Source: Bauldia sp. (GTDB lineage Bacteria > Pseudomonadota > Alphaproteobacteria > Rhizobiales > Kaistiaceae). From it: 64,000 nt of DNA. Every line of letters begins with the position of its first letter. The first letter of the stretch is position 1. The stretch covers positions 806,001 through 870,000 of the forward strand of contig JBBCGQ010000001.1 of the NCBI GenBank assembly GCA_037200845.1, written 5' to 3'. Below are positions 32,655 to 42,480 of this stretch, in pieces. The notes under the pieces are model-generated. The model had not been told where the DNA came from. It made no database searches and saw nothing but the letters and a program-made list of their open reading frames with translations. The translations under genes and the position numbers were made by a program.

Positions 32655-33293
32655 ATGCCAAGCCTCCTCTGCTACGGCGACTCCAACACCTGGGGCTCCG
32701 CCACCGTTACCCGCCCCGACGGCCGCTACGGTCCGGCCGAGCGCTGGCCAGGCATTGTGCGCGCCGCGCTTGGTCCCGCCTGGCTGGTGACGGAGGAGGG
32801 GCTCGGCGGCCGCACCACCGTCAGCGACGATCCGGTCGAGGGCGCCGAGAAGAACGGCCTAGCCTACCTGCTGCCCTGCCTGCTGAGCCACAAGCCGCTC
32901 GACGTCATCGTCATCATGCTCGGCACCAACGACCTCAAAGCGCGCTTCAACAAGTCGCCGTGGGAGGTCGCCGCCGGCATGGCGAAGCTGGTCGAGCTGG
33001 CGAAGCAGCCGCAGTTCGGCCGCGCCGGCAAGCCGGCCGAGATTCTGGTCGTGTCGCCGCCGCCCTTCCTGCCGCTCACCGAGGCCCACGCCGAGATGTT
33101 CGCCGGCGCCGTCGAGAAGTCGCCGCATCTCGCCGCCGAGTTCCGCAAGGTCGCCGCCACCGCCGGCCTCCGCTTCTTCGACGCCGGCAGCGTCATCAGG
33201 TCGAGCAAGGTCGACGGCTTCCATCTCGACCCCGACGCCCACGCCGCGCTGGGCAAGGCGATCGCCGCCGAAGTTACAAGGATCGCGCTGTGA
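32655..33293 (+). CDS. SGNH/GDSL hydrolase, MsAcT-like arylesterase/acyltransferase
   Basis: A 212-residue SGNH hydrolase without a signal peptide. Block I has the nucleophile Ser10 in G-D-S-N-T-W-G, block III is L-G-T-N-D with Asn92, and the Asp187/His190 dyad is in D-G-F-H. The W-x-G-V/I and E-E-G-L-x-x-R-T-T segments and P-P-P-F match the Mycobacterium smegmatis acyltransferase/arylesterase group. The stop overlaps the next GTG start (GTGA), so it is co-translated with the D-amino acid dehydrogenase. It could deacylate a conjugated substrate before that pathway. Confidence 0.9.
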   Translation: MPSLLCYGDSNTWGSATVTRPDGRYGPAERWPGIVRAALGPAWLVTEEGLGGRTTVSDDPVEGAEKNGLAYLLPCLLSHKPLDVIVIMLGTNDLKARFNKSPWEVAAGMAKLVELAKQPQFGRAGKPAEILVVSPPPFLPLTEAHAEMFAGAVEKSPHLAAEFRKVAATAGLRFFDAGSVIRSSKVDGFHLDPDAHAALGKAIAAEVTRIAL

Positions 33294-34519
33294 GAGTCGG
33301 GATCGTCGGTGGCGGCATCGTCGGCTCGGCCGCGGCAGCCTGGCTGCTCGCCGACGGCGTCGATGTCACCGTCTTCGAGCGCGACCCCGAAGGCCGCCCG
33401 GCTTCCACCGGCAATGCCGGCCTGCTCAACCTGCCGGAAATCTCGCCGCTCGCCCGGCCCGCCATTCTGGCGTCCGTGCCCGGCTGGCTGCTCGATCCGC
33501 TGGGGCCGTTGACGCTGCGCGCCCGCGATCTCCCGTCGCTGACGCCGTTCCTGGCGCGTTTCGTCTGGTCCGCGCGCCCGGCTCAGGTCGAGCGCGCCAC
33601 CGAGGCGCTCGCCTTCATCATGAAGACCGCGCTGATCGACCATCAGGAGCTCGCCCGCCGCGCCAACCTGCCGATGTACATGCGCCGCAACGGCGCCATC
33701 TACCTCTACGACACCGAGGCCGCGTACCGCTCCGCGCAGGCCGAGTGGCAGGACCGCGGCCGCCACGGCGCCGAGTACGAGGAGATGTCGATCGAGGACG
33801 CGAAAGCGATGGTGCCCGCCCTCGGCGGCGGCTTCGAGCGCGTCGTCTTCACGCCCGACCAGTGGTCGGTGACCAGCCCGCTCGAGGTGCTGCTCGGCCT
33901 CCGCGATGCCGTCCGCGCCCGCGGCAAATTTCTGACCGGCACGGTCACCGACATCCGCCCGGAAGGCGACGGCGTCGCCGTCGTCACGAAAGACGGCGCG
34001 GCCAAATTCGATCGCGTCCTTCTCTCTGGCGGCGTCTGGTCGCGCGATCTCGTCCGCAAGCTGGGCTTGCGCGTCCTGCTCGAGGCCGAGCGCGGCTACA
34101 ACACGACCTACCCCGATCCCGGCTTCAGCATCACGGTGCCGGTGTTCCTGTCCAGCCACGGCTTCGTCGTCTCGCCGCTGAACGATGGCCTGCGCGTCGG
34201 CGGCGCCGTCGAGCTCGCCGCCGTCGATGCGCCGCCCAATTTCGCCCGCGCCGCCGCCATGCGGAAGAAGGCCCGGCGCTATTTCCCCGACCTGCCGGAG
34301 GAGGGCGGCCGCGAATGGATGGGCGCCCGCCCTGCCACGCCCGACTCGATGGCGGTCATCGGCCCCTATCCGAAGGATCCGCGCGTCGTCTTCGCCTTCG
34401 GCCACGGCCACCTCGGCCTGACCCTGTCGGCCGCCACGGCGCGTCACGTCGCCGGCTTGCTCACCACCGGCCGGCGTGAAAAGAATCTCGAACCCTTCGG
34501 CATCGAGCGCTTCCAATGA
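33290..34519 (+). CDS. FAD-dependent D-amino acid dehydrogenase (probable D-hydroxyproline dehydrogenase)
   Basis: A 409-residue DadA/DAO-family flavoenzyme. The FAD-binding motif G-I-V-G-G-G-I-V-G-S starts at residue 4. S-T-G-N-A-G-L-L-N and the C-terminal G-H-G-H-L-G-L-T motif are typical of DadA-like enzymes. GTG at 33290 overlaps the esterase stop, and its own stop overlaps the epimerase ATG by 4 bp. In known hydroxyproline operons this dehydrogenase oxidises cis-4-hydroxy-D-proline made by the epimerase, feeding electrons to the respiratory chain. That role is inferred from the pairing. Confidence 0.88.
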   Translation: MRVGIVGGGIVGSAAAAWLLADGVDVTVFERDPEGRPASTGNAGLLNLPEISPLARPAILASVPGWLLDPLGPLTLRARDLPSLTPFLARFVWSARPAQVERATEALAFIMKTALIDHQELARRANLPMYMRRNGAIYLYDTEAAYRSAQAEWQDRGRHGAEYEEMSIEDAKAMVPALGGGFERVVFTPDQWSVTSPLEVLLGLRDAVRARGKFLTGTVTDIRPEGDGVAVVTKDGAAKFDRVLLSGGVWSRDLVRKLGLRVLLEAERGYNTTYPDPGFSITVPVFLSSHGFVVSPLNDGLRVGGAVELAAVDAPPNFARAAAMRKKARRYFPDLPEEGGREWMGARPATPDSMAVIGPYPKDPRVVFAFGHGHLGLTLSAATARHVAGLLTTGRREKNLEPFGIERFQ

Positions 34520-35520
34520 GCCGCCAGACATTTTTCTGCATCGACGCCCACACGGCGGGCAATCCGGTCCGCGTCGTCGCCGGCGGCGGCCCGCCGCTCA
34601 GGGGCGCCGACATGAGCGAGAAGCGCCAGCATTTCGTCCGCGACTACGATTACATCCGCACCGGCCTGATGTTCGAGCCGCGCGGCCACGACGTCATGTC
34701 CGGCTCTATTCTCTACGAGCCGATCCGCGAGGACAGCGACGCCGCCCTCATCTTCATCGAGACCAGCGGCTGCCTGCCGATGTGCGGCCACGGCACTATC
34801 GGCACCGTCACGGTGATGCTGGAGGAGGGGCTGGTGAAGCCGAGGGTCGAGGGCAAGCTCCGCCTCGAGGTTCCCGCCGGCATCGTCGATGCCGAATACA
34901 CGCGCGACAACCACGGCAACGTCGTCGACGTGCGCATAAAGAACGTGCCGTCGTTCCTCTACATGACCGATCTCACCGTCGACGTGCCTGATTTCGGCAC
35001 GATCAAATTCGACGTCGCTTACGGCGGCAACTTCTACGCCATCATCGAGCCGCAGGAGTCGTATCGCGGCCTCGACGACTTCACCGCCTTCGACATCCAG
35101 AAGCTGTCGCCGGTTGTCCGCCGCCTGATCAACGAGAAATACAAATTCGTCCACCCGGAGAACCCGACCATCACCGGCCTCCGCCACGTGCTGTGGGCGG
35201 GCAAGGCGAGGGACCCGCGGGCGGACGCCCGCAACGCCGTCTTCTACGGCGAAAAGGCCATCGACCGTTCGCCCTGCGGCACCGGCACCTCCGCCCGCAT
35301 CGCGCAATTGGCGGCGCGCGGCGACCTCAAAGTCGGCGACGACTTCGTCCACGAATCGATCATCGGCAGTCTGTTCTACGGCCGCGTCGAGTCCGCTACC
35401 AAGGTCGGCGGCTACGACGCCGTCGTCCCGTCGATCGCCGGCCAGGCCTGGATCACCGGCCACAACACCATCTTCCTCGACGACCGCGATCCCTTCGTGA
35501 AAGGCTTCTCCGTCCTGTAA
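34516..35520 (+). CDS. 4-hydroxyproline epimerase (proline racemase family)
   Basis: A 334-residue PLP-independent epimerase that turns trans-4-hydroxy-L-proline into cis-4-hydroxy-D-proline. Both catalytic cysteines are present: Cys90 in M-C-G-H-G-T and Cys254 in P-C-G-T-G-T-S. A dehydratase of the same family would have Thr at the second site. The start overlaps the dehydrogenase stop (ATGA), and the regulator gene begins 23 bp downstream. Substrate choice between proline and hydroxyproline is settled by context rather than by a diagnostic residue I can be sure of. Confidence 0.92.
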   Translation: MSRQTFFCIDAHTAGNPVRVVAGGGPPLRGADMSEKRQHFVRDYDYIRTGLMFEPRGHDVMSGSILYEPIREDSDAALIFIETSGCLPMCGHGTIGTVTVMLEEGLVKPRVEGKLRLEVPAGIVDAEYTRDNHGNVVDVRIKNVPSFLYMTDLTVDVPDFGTIKFDVAYGGNFYAIIEPQESYRGLDDFTAFDIQKLSPVVRRLINEKYKFVHPENPTITGLRHVLWAGKARDPRADARNAVFYGEKAIDRSPCGTGTSARIAQLAARGDLKVGDDFVHESIIGSLFYGRVESATKVGGYDAVVPSIAGQAWITGHNTIFLDDRDPFVKGFSVL

Positions 35521-35543
35521 GAAAGACGGGGTATCACGCTTCC

Positions 35544-37040
35544 ATGCCTGCTCCGCGCTTCGCCTTCGGCTCGTTCGTGCTCGACGAACACGGCACCCTG
35601 TCGCGGAGCGGCTCGCCCGTTTCGCTGAGCAGCCGCGCCATCGCGCTGCTCCGTGCGCTGCTGGCCGCGAACGGCACGCCGGTGAGCAAGGCCGCGCTGA
35701 TGGACGCCGCCTGGCCGGGCGCCAACGTCGAGGAGAGCAACCTCACCGTCCAGATCGCTGCGCTGCGCAAGGCGCTCGGCGCCTCGTCCAGCAACGAGGA
35801 CTGGATCGCCACCGTGCCCCGCGTCGGCTACCGCCTGGTGCACGCCCCCGCGGCGGAAGCGGAGGCGGCGGAAGAGAAGCCCGCCATCGCCGTGCTGCCG
35901 TTCACCAACATGAGCAGCGACCCCGAGCAGGAATTCTTCGCCGACGGCCTCGCCGAGGATCTGATCAGCGACCTGTCGCGCGTGCCGGGCCTGCTGGTCA
36001 TCGCGCGCAATTCGTCGTTCACCTACAAGGGCAAGCCGGTGAACCTGCGCACCGCCGCCGAGGAACTCGGCGTCCGCTACATCGTCGAGGGCAGCGTCCG
36101 CCGCGCTGCCACCCGCGTCCGCATCAGCGCGCAGTTGATCGACACCGCCGACAACCGCCACATGTGGGTCGATCGCTTCGATCGCGACCTCGCCGATGTC
36201 TTCGCCCTGCAGGACGAGATCGTCGGCCGCATCGTCAATGCGCTCGCCGACGTGCTGCCCGGCGGCGGCGATCCCGTCGCCAGCCGCCGCGCGACGAATC
36301 TCGAGGCTTACGACCTCACCGTTCGCGGCCGCCAACTGGTCACACAGACGCCGGAGGGCAATCGCACCGGCCGCCTGCTGCTCCAGCGCGCTATCGAGCT
36401 CGATCCGGAATTCGCGGAGCCGTATGCCTGGCTGGCGCTCAGCCATGTCTGGGGTTGGGCCTTCTGGGGCGAGGACATGAAGGCGCAGGCCGTGCTCGCC
36501 CGCAAGGATGCCGAGCGCGCCATTGCGCTCGATCCCGACGGTACCGATGCCCGCTGGGTGCTCGGCTATGTCCTGGCCTACGGCGGCGATCTCGCCGGCG
36601 GCATTGCCGAGTTCGCGACGACGCTGCGCGACAATCCCAACAATGCCGACGCCTGGACGATGCTCGGCGAGCTGAAGGTCCATGAGGGCGATGCCCTCGA
36701 GGCCATCGCGTGCCTGGACCGCGCGCTCCGCCTCAATCCGTTTCCGGGCAGCGCCTACTACTGGTCGCGCGGCTGGGCCGAATACGGCGCGCGCCGCTAC
36801 GAGGATGCGGTGCAGACGCTGCGCAACGAACCGGTGCGCCGCACGGCCGCGCAACGCATTCTCGCCGCGAGCCTCGCGGAGCTCGGCCGGATGGATGAGG
36901 CGCGGGCCGAGGCGGCGGCGTTCATGGCCGCCAATCCGCACTTCACCATCAGCCAGTGGGCGAAGGCGCAGCCCTTCACCAGCGAGGCCGACCGCAAACA
37001 CTATGTCGACGGCTACCTGAAGGTCGGGCTGCCGCCATAG
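35544..37040 (+). CDS. Winged-helix regulator with TolB-like and TPR domains
   Basis: A 498-residue one-component regulator. Residues 3-92 form an OmpR/CadC-type winged helix (A-L-M-D-A-A-W-P-G and V-P-R-V-G-Y-R-L). Residues 110-230 resemble the TolB N-terminal domain seen in adenylate cyclase-like proteins (I-A-V-L-P-F-T-N-M-S). From about 250 onward are TPR repeats with A-I-A-L-D-P-type turns. No membrane helix is visible. It follows the epimerase by 23 bp, so it may be expressed with the hydroxyproline genes, and could regulate them. It ends in a strong stem-loop. Confidence 0.88.
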   Translation: MPAPRFAFGSFVLDEHGTLSRSGSPVSLSSRAIALLRALLAANGTPVSKAALMDAAWPGANVEESNLTVQIAALRKALGASSSNEDWIATVPRVGYRLVHAPAAEAEAAEEKPAIAVLPFTNMSSDPEQEFFADGLAEDLISDLSRVPGLLVIARNSSFTYKGKPVNLRTAAEELGVRYIVEGSVRRAATRVRISAQLIDTADNRHMWVDRFDRDLADVFALQDEIVGRIVNALADVLPGGGDPVASRRATNLEAYDLTVRGRQLVTQTPEGNRTGRLLLQRAIELDPEFAEPYAWLALSHVWGWAFWGEDMKAQAVLARKDAERAIALDPDGTDARWVLGYVLAYGGDLAGGIAEFATTLRDNPNNADAWTMLGELKVHEGDALEAIACLDRALRLNPFPGSAYYWSRGWAEYGARRYEDAVQTLRNEPVRRTAAQRILAASLAELGRMDEARAEAAAFMAANPHFTISQWAKAQPFTSEADRKHYVDGYLKVGLPP

Positions 37041-37045
37041 AGCGG

Positions 37046-37073
37046 CGGGAGCGGGCAGGGGAACCCGCTCCCG
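37046..37073. terminator. Bidirectional stem-loop terminator
   Basis: CGGGAGCGGG and CCCGCTCCCG form a perfect 10-bp stem with an 8-base loop between the convergent regulator (ending 37040) and the small secreted protein gene (ending 37084). No U tract follows. Confidence 0.6.
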
Positions 37074-37083
37074 TGCTTGCCGG

Positions 37084-37296
37084 TTAGCGCGGGCCGCCGA
37101 ACGAGACGCCGGGAGCCTTGGTGTCCGTCACGTCGAACCAGATCGTGCCAAGCCCATTGGCCGAGGACGGCGCCATCACGAAAATCTTGGCGGAAGCGAA
37201 CTGATCGGCCATCGCGGTCGCGAGGGCGGGAGCGGCGGCAACGCCGACGACGGCGACAGCGGCGGCGGCGAGCGAGAGCTTGGTGCGGGTAGTCAT
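37084..37296 (-). CDS. Small secreted peptide, hypothetical
   Basis: A 70-residue protein beginning with a Sec-type signal (M-T-T-R-T-K-L then a long Ala/Val stretch to A-L-A-T-A near residue 29), leaving a mature peptide of about 40 residues without Cys. ATG at 37296 has a GGAGG Shine-Dalgarno at good spacing, better than the upstream ATG at 37326. The mature part contains F-V-M-A-P-S-S and W-F-D-V-T-D. No family is recognised; the signal and ribosome site argue it is real. Confidence 0.6.
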   Translation of the reverse strand: MTTRTKLSLAAAAVAVVGVAAAPALATAMADQFASAKIFVMAPSSANGLGTIWFDVTDTKAPGVSFGGPR

Positions 37297-37420
37297 GGGG
37301 GTGATCCTCCGTTTGGCCCGGTCCATCAGCGGACCGTGATTTGGAGGATCGCGAAATGCGCCGTTCCGGTCCTGAAGCCGGCCCGGAAAGATTCCGAATT
37401 GTTAGGAACCGCGGCCGGCC

Positions 37421-37663
37421 CTAGTGGACCGTGACGTCCTGGTGCGGATGGTGGCTGTGCAGGAGACGCCGCGCGGCGCCGTTGGCGAGCGAGGGGACAT
37501 GGCCGAAAATCGCCGCCTTGGCGAGCAGCCGCTCGTATTCGCCATCGACCGCCTCAACGATCTCGCCGCGCTCGATGGCGACGAAATCCTTGGCGATGGC
37601 ATCGACGATCGACGCCTTTATCTGCTGCTTGTGCAGCGGGTCCTTGGGATCCAGCGTAAGCAT
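37421..37663 (-). CDS. Small helical protein, possibly DUF3562-like
   Basis: An 80-residue soluble protein with three predicted helices (K-Q-Q-I-K-A-S-I-V-D-A-I-A-K, then E-A-V-D-G-E-Y-E-R-L, then V-P-S-L-A-N-G-A-A-R-R-L-L). The pattern resembles DUF3562-type three-helix proteins but I hold that loosely. The C-terminus is His-rich (H-S-H-H-P-H-Q), which could bind metal. ATG at 37663 is preceded by AGGAG. Monocistronic between the secreted peptide and the DapA-family gene. Confidence 0.6.
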   Translation of the reverse strand: MLTLDPKDPLHKQQIKASIVDAIAKDFVAIERGEIVEAVDGEYERLLAKAAIFGHVPSLANGAARRLLHSHHPHQDVTVH

Positions 37664-37772
37664 GGGCGTAGGCTCCTGTGTTCGCCTCTCGCCCCTCATA
37701 TAGGTACGCTGACGGCCCGATCGCGTTGATTTGGATCGCGTCCGGCCGCGCAGAGGTCATGGCTGGCCTGTG

Positions 37773-38684
37773 TTAAAGGCCGTAGCGCCCGAGGTCCGGC
37801 CGTGTCTGCACCGCCGCCGTCACCAGCGCCTCGACCCGCGCCTTCTCCGCACCTTCCAGTTCCAGCCGCGGCGCCCGCACCGTGGTCGCCGTGCCGCGCA
37901 CCACGTGCTCGGCCAGTTTGATGTTCTGGACGAAGCGGTGCGACACGTCGAGGTGCAAGAGCGGCATGAACCAGCGATAGATCTCGCGCGCCTCGGCGAT
38001 GCGCCCGGCCTTGACCAGATCGTGGATCGCCACCGTCTCGCGCGGGAAGGCGCAGACCAGGCCCGCCACCCAGCCGACGGCGCCGAGCATGATGCTCTCC
38101 AGCGCCAGGTCGTCGACGCCGGTGAAGATCTGGTAGCGGTCGCCGATCAGGTTGTGGATGTCGGTGATGCGCCGCACGTCGCCGGACGATTCCTTCACCG
38201 CCACGAATTTCGGCTCGTCCGACATCTCGCCCAGCATCTCAGGCGTGATGTCGATGCCGTAGGCGATCGGGTTGTTGTAGATCATGATGTCGAGGTCGCT
38301 GGCGTCGGCGACGGCGCGGAAATGCGCGATGGTCTCGCGCGGCGCCGCCGGATAGCGCATCGCCGGCAGCACCATCAGGCCGTCGATGCCGAGCGCCGCG
38401 GCCCGCTCCACGATGTTCACCGCCGCGCGCGTCGAATCTTCCGCCACCGTGAGCACGACCGGCGCGCGCCCCGCCGATTCTTCCTTCACCGCCTTGGCGA
38501 TGGCGATCTTCTCGTCGGCATCGAGCGTCGATGCCTCGCCGAGCGAGCCGCACACCACGACGCCATCAACGCCGGCCTCGATCTGGAAGGAGGCGTCCGC
38601 CTTCACCGCGGCAAGATCGACCTCCTGCCGCGGATCGAGCTTGGTCGTGATCGCGGCGTAAACGCCGTGCCAGTCGTTGCGCAT
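37773..38684 (-). CDS. DapA-superfamily lyase, candidate 1-pyrroline-4-hydroxy-2-carboxylate deaminase
   Basis: A 303-residue class I aldolase-fold protein. The Schiff-base lysine is Lys164 in V-A-V-K-E-S-S, with Tyr136 in I-Y-N-N-P and a G-S-L-G-E phosphate-loop equivalent at 46-50. Its start (W-H-G-V-Y-A-A-I-T-T-K) and the N-N-P-I-A-Y-G-I-D-I-T-P segment resemble the deaminase used in hydroxyproline catabolism as I recall it, rather than housekeeping DapA. An epimerase and a D-hydroxyproline-type dehydrogenase lie 2-5 kb away, which supports that reading. Other keto-sugar aldolases remain possible. Confidence 0.8.
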   Translation of the reverse strand: MRNDWHGVYAAITTKLDPRQEVDLAAVKADASFQIEAGVDGVVVCGSLGEASTLDADEKIAIAKAVKEESAGRAPVVLTVAEDSTRAAVNIVERAAALGIDGLMVLPAMRYPAAPRETIAHFRAVADASDLDIMIYNNPIAYGIDITPEMLGEMSDEPKFVAVKESSGDVRRITDIHNLIGDRYQIFTGVDDLALESIMLGAVGWVAGLVCAFPRETVAIHDLVKAGRIAEAREIYRWFMPLLHLDVSHRFVQNIKLAEHVVRGTATTVRAPRLELEGAEKARVEALVTAAVQTRPDLGRYGL

Positions 38685-38891
38685 TGCCAGTTTCCCCCGT
38701 CTCGCCGGTGGCTGTTTCCCAATCCTTACCGGCCTCGGCGGGCGCGATCAATCTCGGGCGTCGCGGTCAGTTGCGGGTCAGCGCGAGGGCGCAGGCATCG
38801 GCCGCAGCCCGGTCGGACTCCCGGCCGGCGCCGGACACGCCCAGGTCAGCCTTCAACTCGGCCGCCGCCGGCGAGAGCCGGGTGAGCCGAG

Positions 38892-39968
<1,077 letters not shown>

Positions 39969-40040
39969 GGCAAGGGTCCCTCACGGTCGCAGGCCATCGG
40001 CCCAGGTTTTATCATTGCATATCGGCTGGCAACGGTCCGA

Positions 40041-41939
40041 TCAATCCTCGGCGACCCACACGCGCATGTCGCCAGGCTCGCGGTTCGTGTTGAGATAGTA
40101 AGGCACCGCCGTCCACGTCGTGGGCTTCCCCGCCGGGCGGTCGGAACGATAGAGCTCACCGCCCCACGCGCCGGCGTCGCTGACCGCGCCTTCGACGACG
40201 ATGGTGACGATGCCGCCGAAAAGATCGGGCCGCTCGCGCGTCGCCAGCGCCGCCTGCCGCGGCACGCGGAGCACCGAGAGCGGCGCCGGATTATCGACCG
40301 CCTCGAAGCAATAGACGAGCGGCCCGCGCCGCAGCGCGACGCGGCCGCTGTCGGCCGCCACCGCCGGGTGGGCGTAGATCCGCTCCGCCGCCATCGGCAG
40401 GTCGAGGTCGACCGTGTCGCCCGGGTTCCAGGTGCGGCGGATTTCGAGGTAGCCGCGCACCAGATTGCCGGAAAGGTCGATGCCGGCGCCGTTGATCCGC
40501 GCCCTGGCGTCGCGCGCATAGGCCGGGATGCGCAGGCGCAGCGTGAATTCGCCGGCCTCCACCGGGTCGATCGTGATGTTGATCTTGCCCGACCACGGAT
40601 AGTCGCTGATCTCCTTGATCGAAACCGCCCGTCCGCCGACTGAGACCGTCGCCGAAGCGCCGCCGTAGAGGTGGATCGCGATGCCGTCCTCGGCGACCGA
40701 GTAGAACAGCCCGCCGACCGAGGCGACGAGCCGCGCGATGTTGGTCGCCGCGCCGGGATCGCTGCTCCACGCCCAGCGCTGCCGCGTGGCGTCGGCGGCC
40801 AGCGGATTGGTGTCGAAATAATGCTCGCCGTCGCGCGACAATCCGGCGAGGGCCCCGTTGTAGAGCGCCAGCTCCAGCACGTCGGCGTACTTGCCGTCGA
40901 GCTCCAGCGTCAGCATCCGCTTCGCCCAGTGGACCAGCGCCACCGCGGCGGAAGTCTCCGCCCGCGCCGTCTCGTTGGGGAGCACGCGCGCCGGGCCGAA
41001 GGTGCCGTCGGCGTTCTGCCCGACGCCGCCGGTGACATACATCTGGTTGCCGGTGACGTCGGCCCACAGCGCCTCGACCGCGCGCTGCAGCGATCCGTCG
41101 CGCCGCTCGCCGGCAAGGCACGCCATCGCCGCGTACATGGTGAAGGCGCGCGTTACGTGGCCGACGGCGGTGTCTTCGTTGCGCACCGGCCGGTGCGACT
41201 GGTTGAAGCTGTAGCTGCCGCGCGCGAACGGCTTGTCTTCGTCGCCGCGCGCCAGCGCCTCGATCGCGAAATAATTCGGCAACTGCCCGCGCGCGTCGAT
41301 GAAATACGACGCGAAGTCGAGATGCTTCTCGTCCTTGGTGACGCCGTGCAGCCGGATCAGCGCCAGCTCGATCCCCTGATGCCCGTCATAGCCATGCTTC
41401 TGCTCCTCGCCCGGCCCGAAGGTCGCGCCGATGTGCGCCGCGAGCTTCAGGATCGGCTCGATCAGCGTCTGCTCGCCGGTCGCCTGGAAATGCGCCACCG
41501 CCGCCTCGATCAGATGGCCGGCGACGTGCAGCTCGTGGTCGTCGCGAAGGTTCGTCCAGCGCTTCTCCGGCGCGCGCGCGATGAACCACGTGTCGAGGTA
41601 GCCGTCCTCCAACTGCGCCTTGGCATAGAGCCCGGCGATGGTCTCGATCTGGCCTTCCATCGTCGGCTGGCGGCGGAAGGCCAGCGCATAGCTCGCCGCC
41701 TCCAGCCACTTGCCGATCTCGGCGTCCCACAGCACCTGCGGCGTGAAGCCGTGCTCGTCGGCCGGAAGGCGGATATCGGGCGGCGGCTTGGCGACGGCGA
41801 GCTGCTCGAACATCCCGGCCGCTTCCATCGCCGCGTGCTGGTACGGAATCGTACGCGTCAGCACCGTTTCCAGCCGCTCGCGCCAGAAATCGCCTTCGAT
41901 GCTGACGGTGACGAAACTGACCGGTGCGTGCTGCTGCAT
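40041..41939 (-). CDS. GH127 (DUF1680)-like protein lacking the zinc cysteines
   Basis: A 632-residue protein with the full beta-L-arabinofuranosidase plan: an (alpha/alpha)6 barrel (to about residue 420) and C-terminal beta domains. Family landmarks include Y-V-T-G-G-V-G and N-E-T-A-R-A-E-T. In the known enzyme HypBA1 the metal site is Glu338, Cys340, Cys417 and Cys418. Here Glu328 is kept but the next ligand is Ser330, and the C-C-P-P-N-I-A-R motif reads G-A-A-T-N-I-A-R (396-403). All three cysteines are thus absent. There is no signal peptide. It may be a glycosidase with a different mechanism, an inactive binder, or active on another sugar. Confidence 0.85.
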   Translation of the reverse strand: MQQHAPVSFVTVSIEGDFWRERLETVLTRTIPYQHAAMEAAGMFEQLAVAKPPPDIRLPADEHGFTPQVLWDAEIGKWLEAASYALAFRRQPTMEGQIETIAGLYAKAQLEDGYLDTWFIARAPEKRWTNLRDDHELHVAGHLIEAAVAHFQATGEQTLIEPILKLAAHIGATFGPGEEQKHGYDGHQGIELALIRLHGVTKDEKHLDFASYFIDARGQLPNYFAIEALARGDEDKPFARGSYSFNQSHRPVRNEDTAVGHVTRAFTMYAAMACLAGERRDGSLQRAVEALWADVTGNQMYVTGGVGQNADGTFGPARVLPNETARAETSAAVALVHWAKRMLTLELDGKYADVLELALYNGALAGLSRDGEHYFDTNPLAADATRQRWAWSSDPGAATNIARLVASVGGLFYSVAEDGIAIHLYGGASATVSVGGRAVSIKEISDYPWSGKINITIDPVEAGEFTLRLRIPAYARDARARINGAGIDLSGNLVRGYLEIRRTWNPGDTVDLDLPMAAERIYAHPAVAADSGRVALRRGPLVYCFEAVDNPAPLSVLRVPRQAALATRERPDLFGGIVTIVVEGAVSDAGAWGGELYRSDRPAGKPTTWTAVPYYLNTNREPGDMRVWVAED

Positions 41940-41991
41940 TCCCCCCGACTCTCTCAGCCCGGGGCGAGGCTAGCACGCCACAGCCGCGCCG

Positions 41992-42480
41992 CTACTCCCT
42001 TGCCGGGAAGAGAAAAGTGACAATGAGCAGCGCCGGCCCGAGCGTCAGCGCGACGTCGGCGACGTTGAAGACGAACAGCGTCCGCTCGCCGAAATGGAGC
42101 AGCAGGAAGTCGACCACCGAGCCGAGCCGCACGCGGTCGATAAGGTTGCCGAACGCCCCGCCGACAATCAGCGCGAAGCCCGCGGCAGCGAGTCTGCCGC
42201 CGTCGGTCGAGCGCACCCAGAAGCCGCCGACGACGACGATGATGACCAGCGTCATGACGATCAGCGGCATGCCCGAGCCCGACAGAAACGAAAACGCGAT
42301 GCCGGTGTTCTCGACGCGGTAGAGCGTCAGGATCGGCAGCAGGTCGATCGCCGAGCCCATCGGCAACTCGGCCACCGCGATCAGCTTGGCGATCTGGTCG
42401 AGCACCACCGTCACCACGATGATCGCGACGCCGAGGAAGGAGAGGGGACCCGCCGGCCGCCCGCGGCGCCAATCAGCCAT
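41992..42480 (-). CDS. lspA: Lipoprotein signal peptidase
   Basis: A 162-residue four-helix inner-membrane aspartic peptidase that removes lipoprotein signals. The two catalytic Asp are in G-N-L-I-D-R and F-N-V-A-D-V-A-L, and N-T-G-I-A-F-S is the family's third motif. Length is typical. Its start overlaps the upstream methyltransferase stop by 8 bp, so the two are coupled. An expected neighbour such as ileS is not visible. Confidence 0.95.
   Translation of the reverse strand: MADWRRGRPAGPLSFLGVAIIVVTVVLDQIAKLIAVAELPMGSAIDLLPILTLYRVENTGIAFSFLSGSGMPLIVMTLVIIVVVGGFWVRSTDGGRLAAAGFALIVGGAFGNLIDRVRLGSVVDFLLLHFGERTLFVFNVADVALTLGPALLIVTFLFPARE

Noticed and set aside
39969-40040. Possible tRNA in the short gap before the MalK-type gene
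   Set aside because: The 72-bp gap has no cloverleaf arms, no T-loop motif and no CCA-proximal acceptor pairing.
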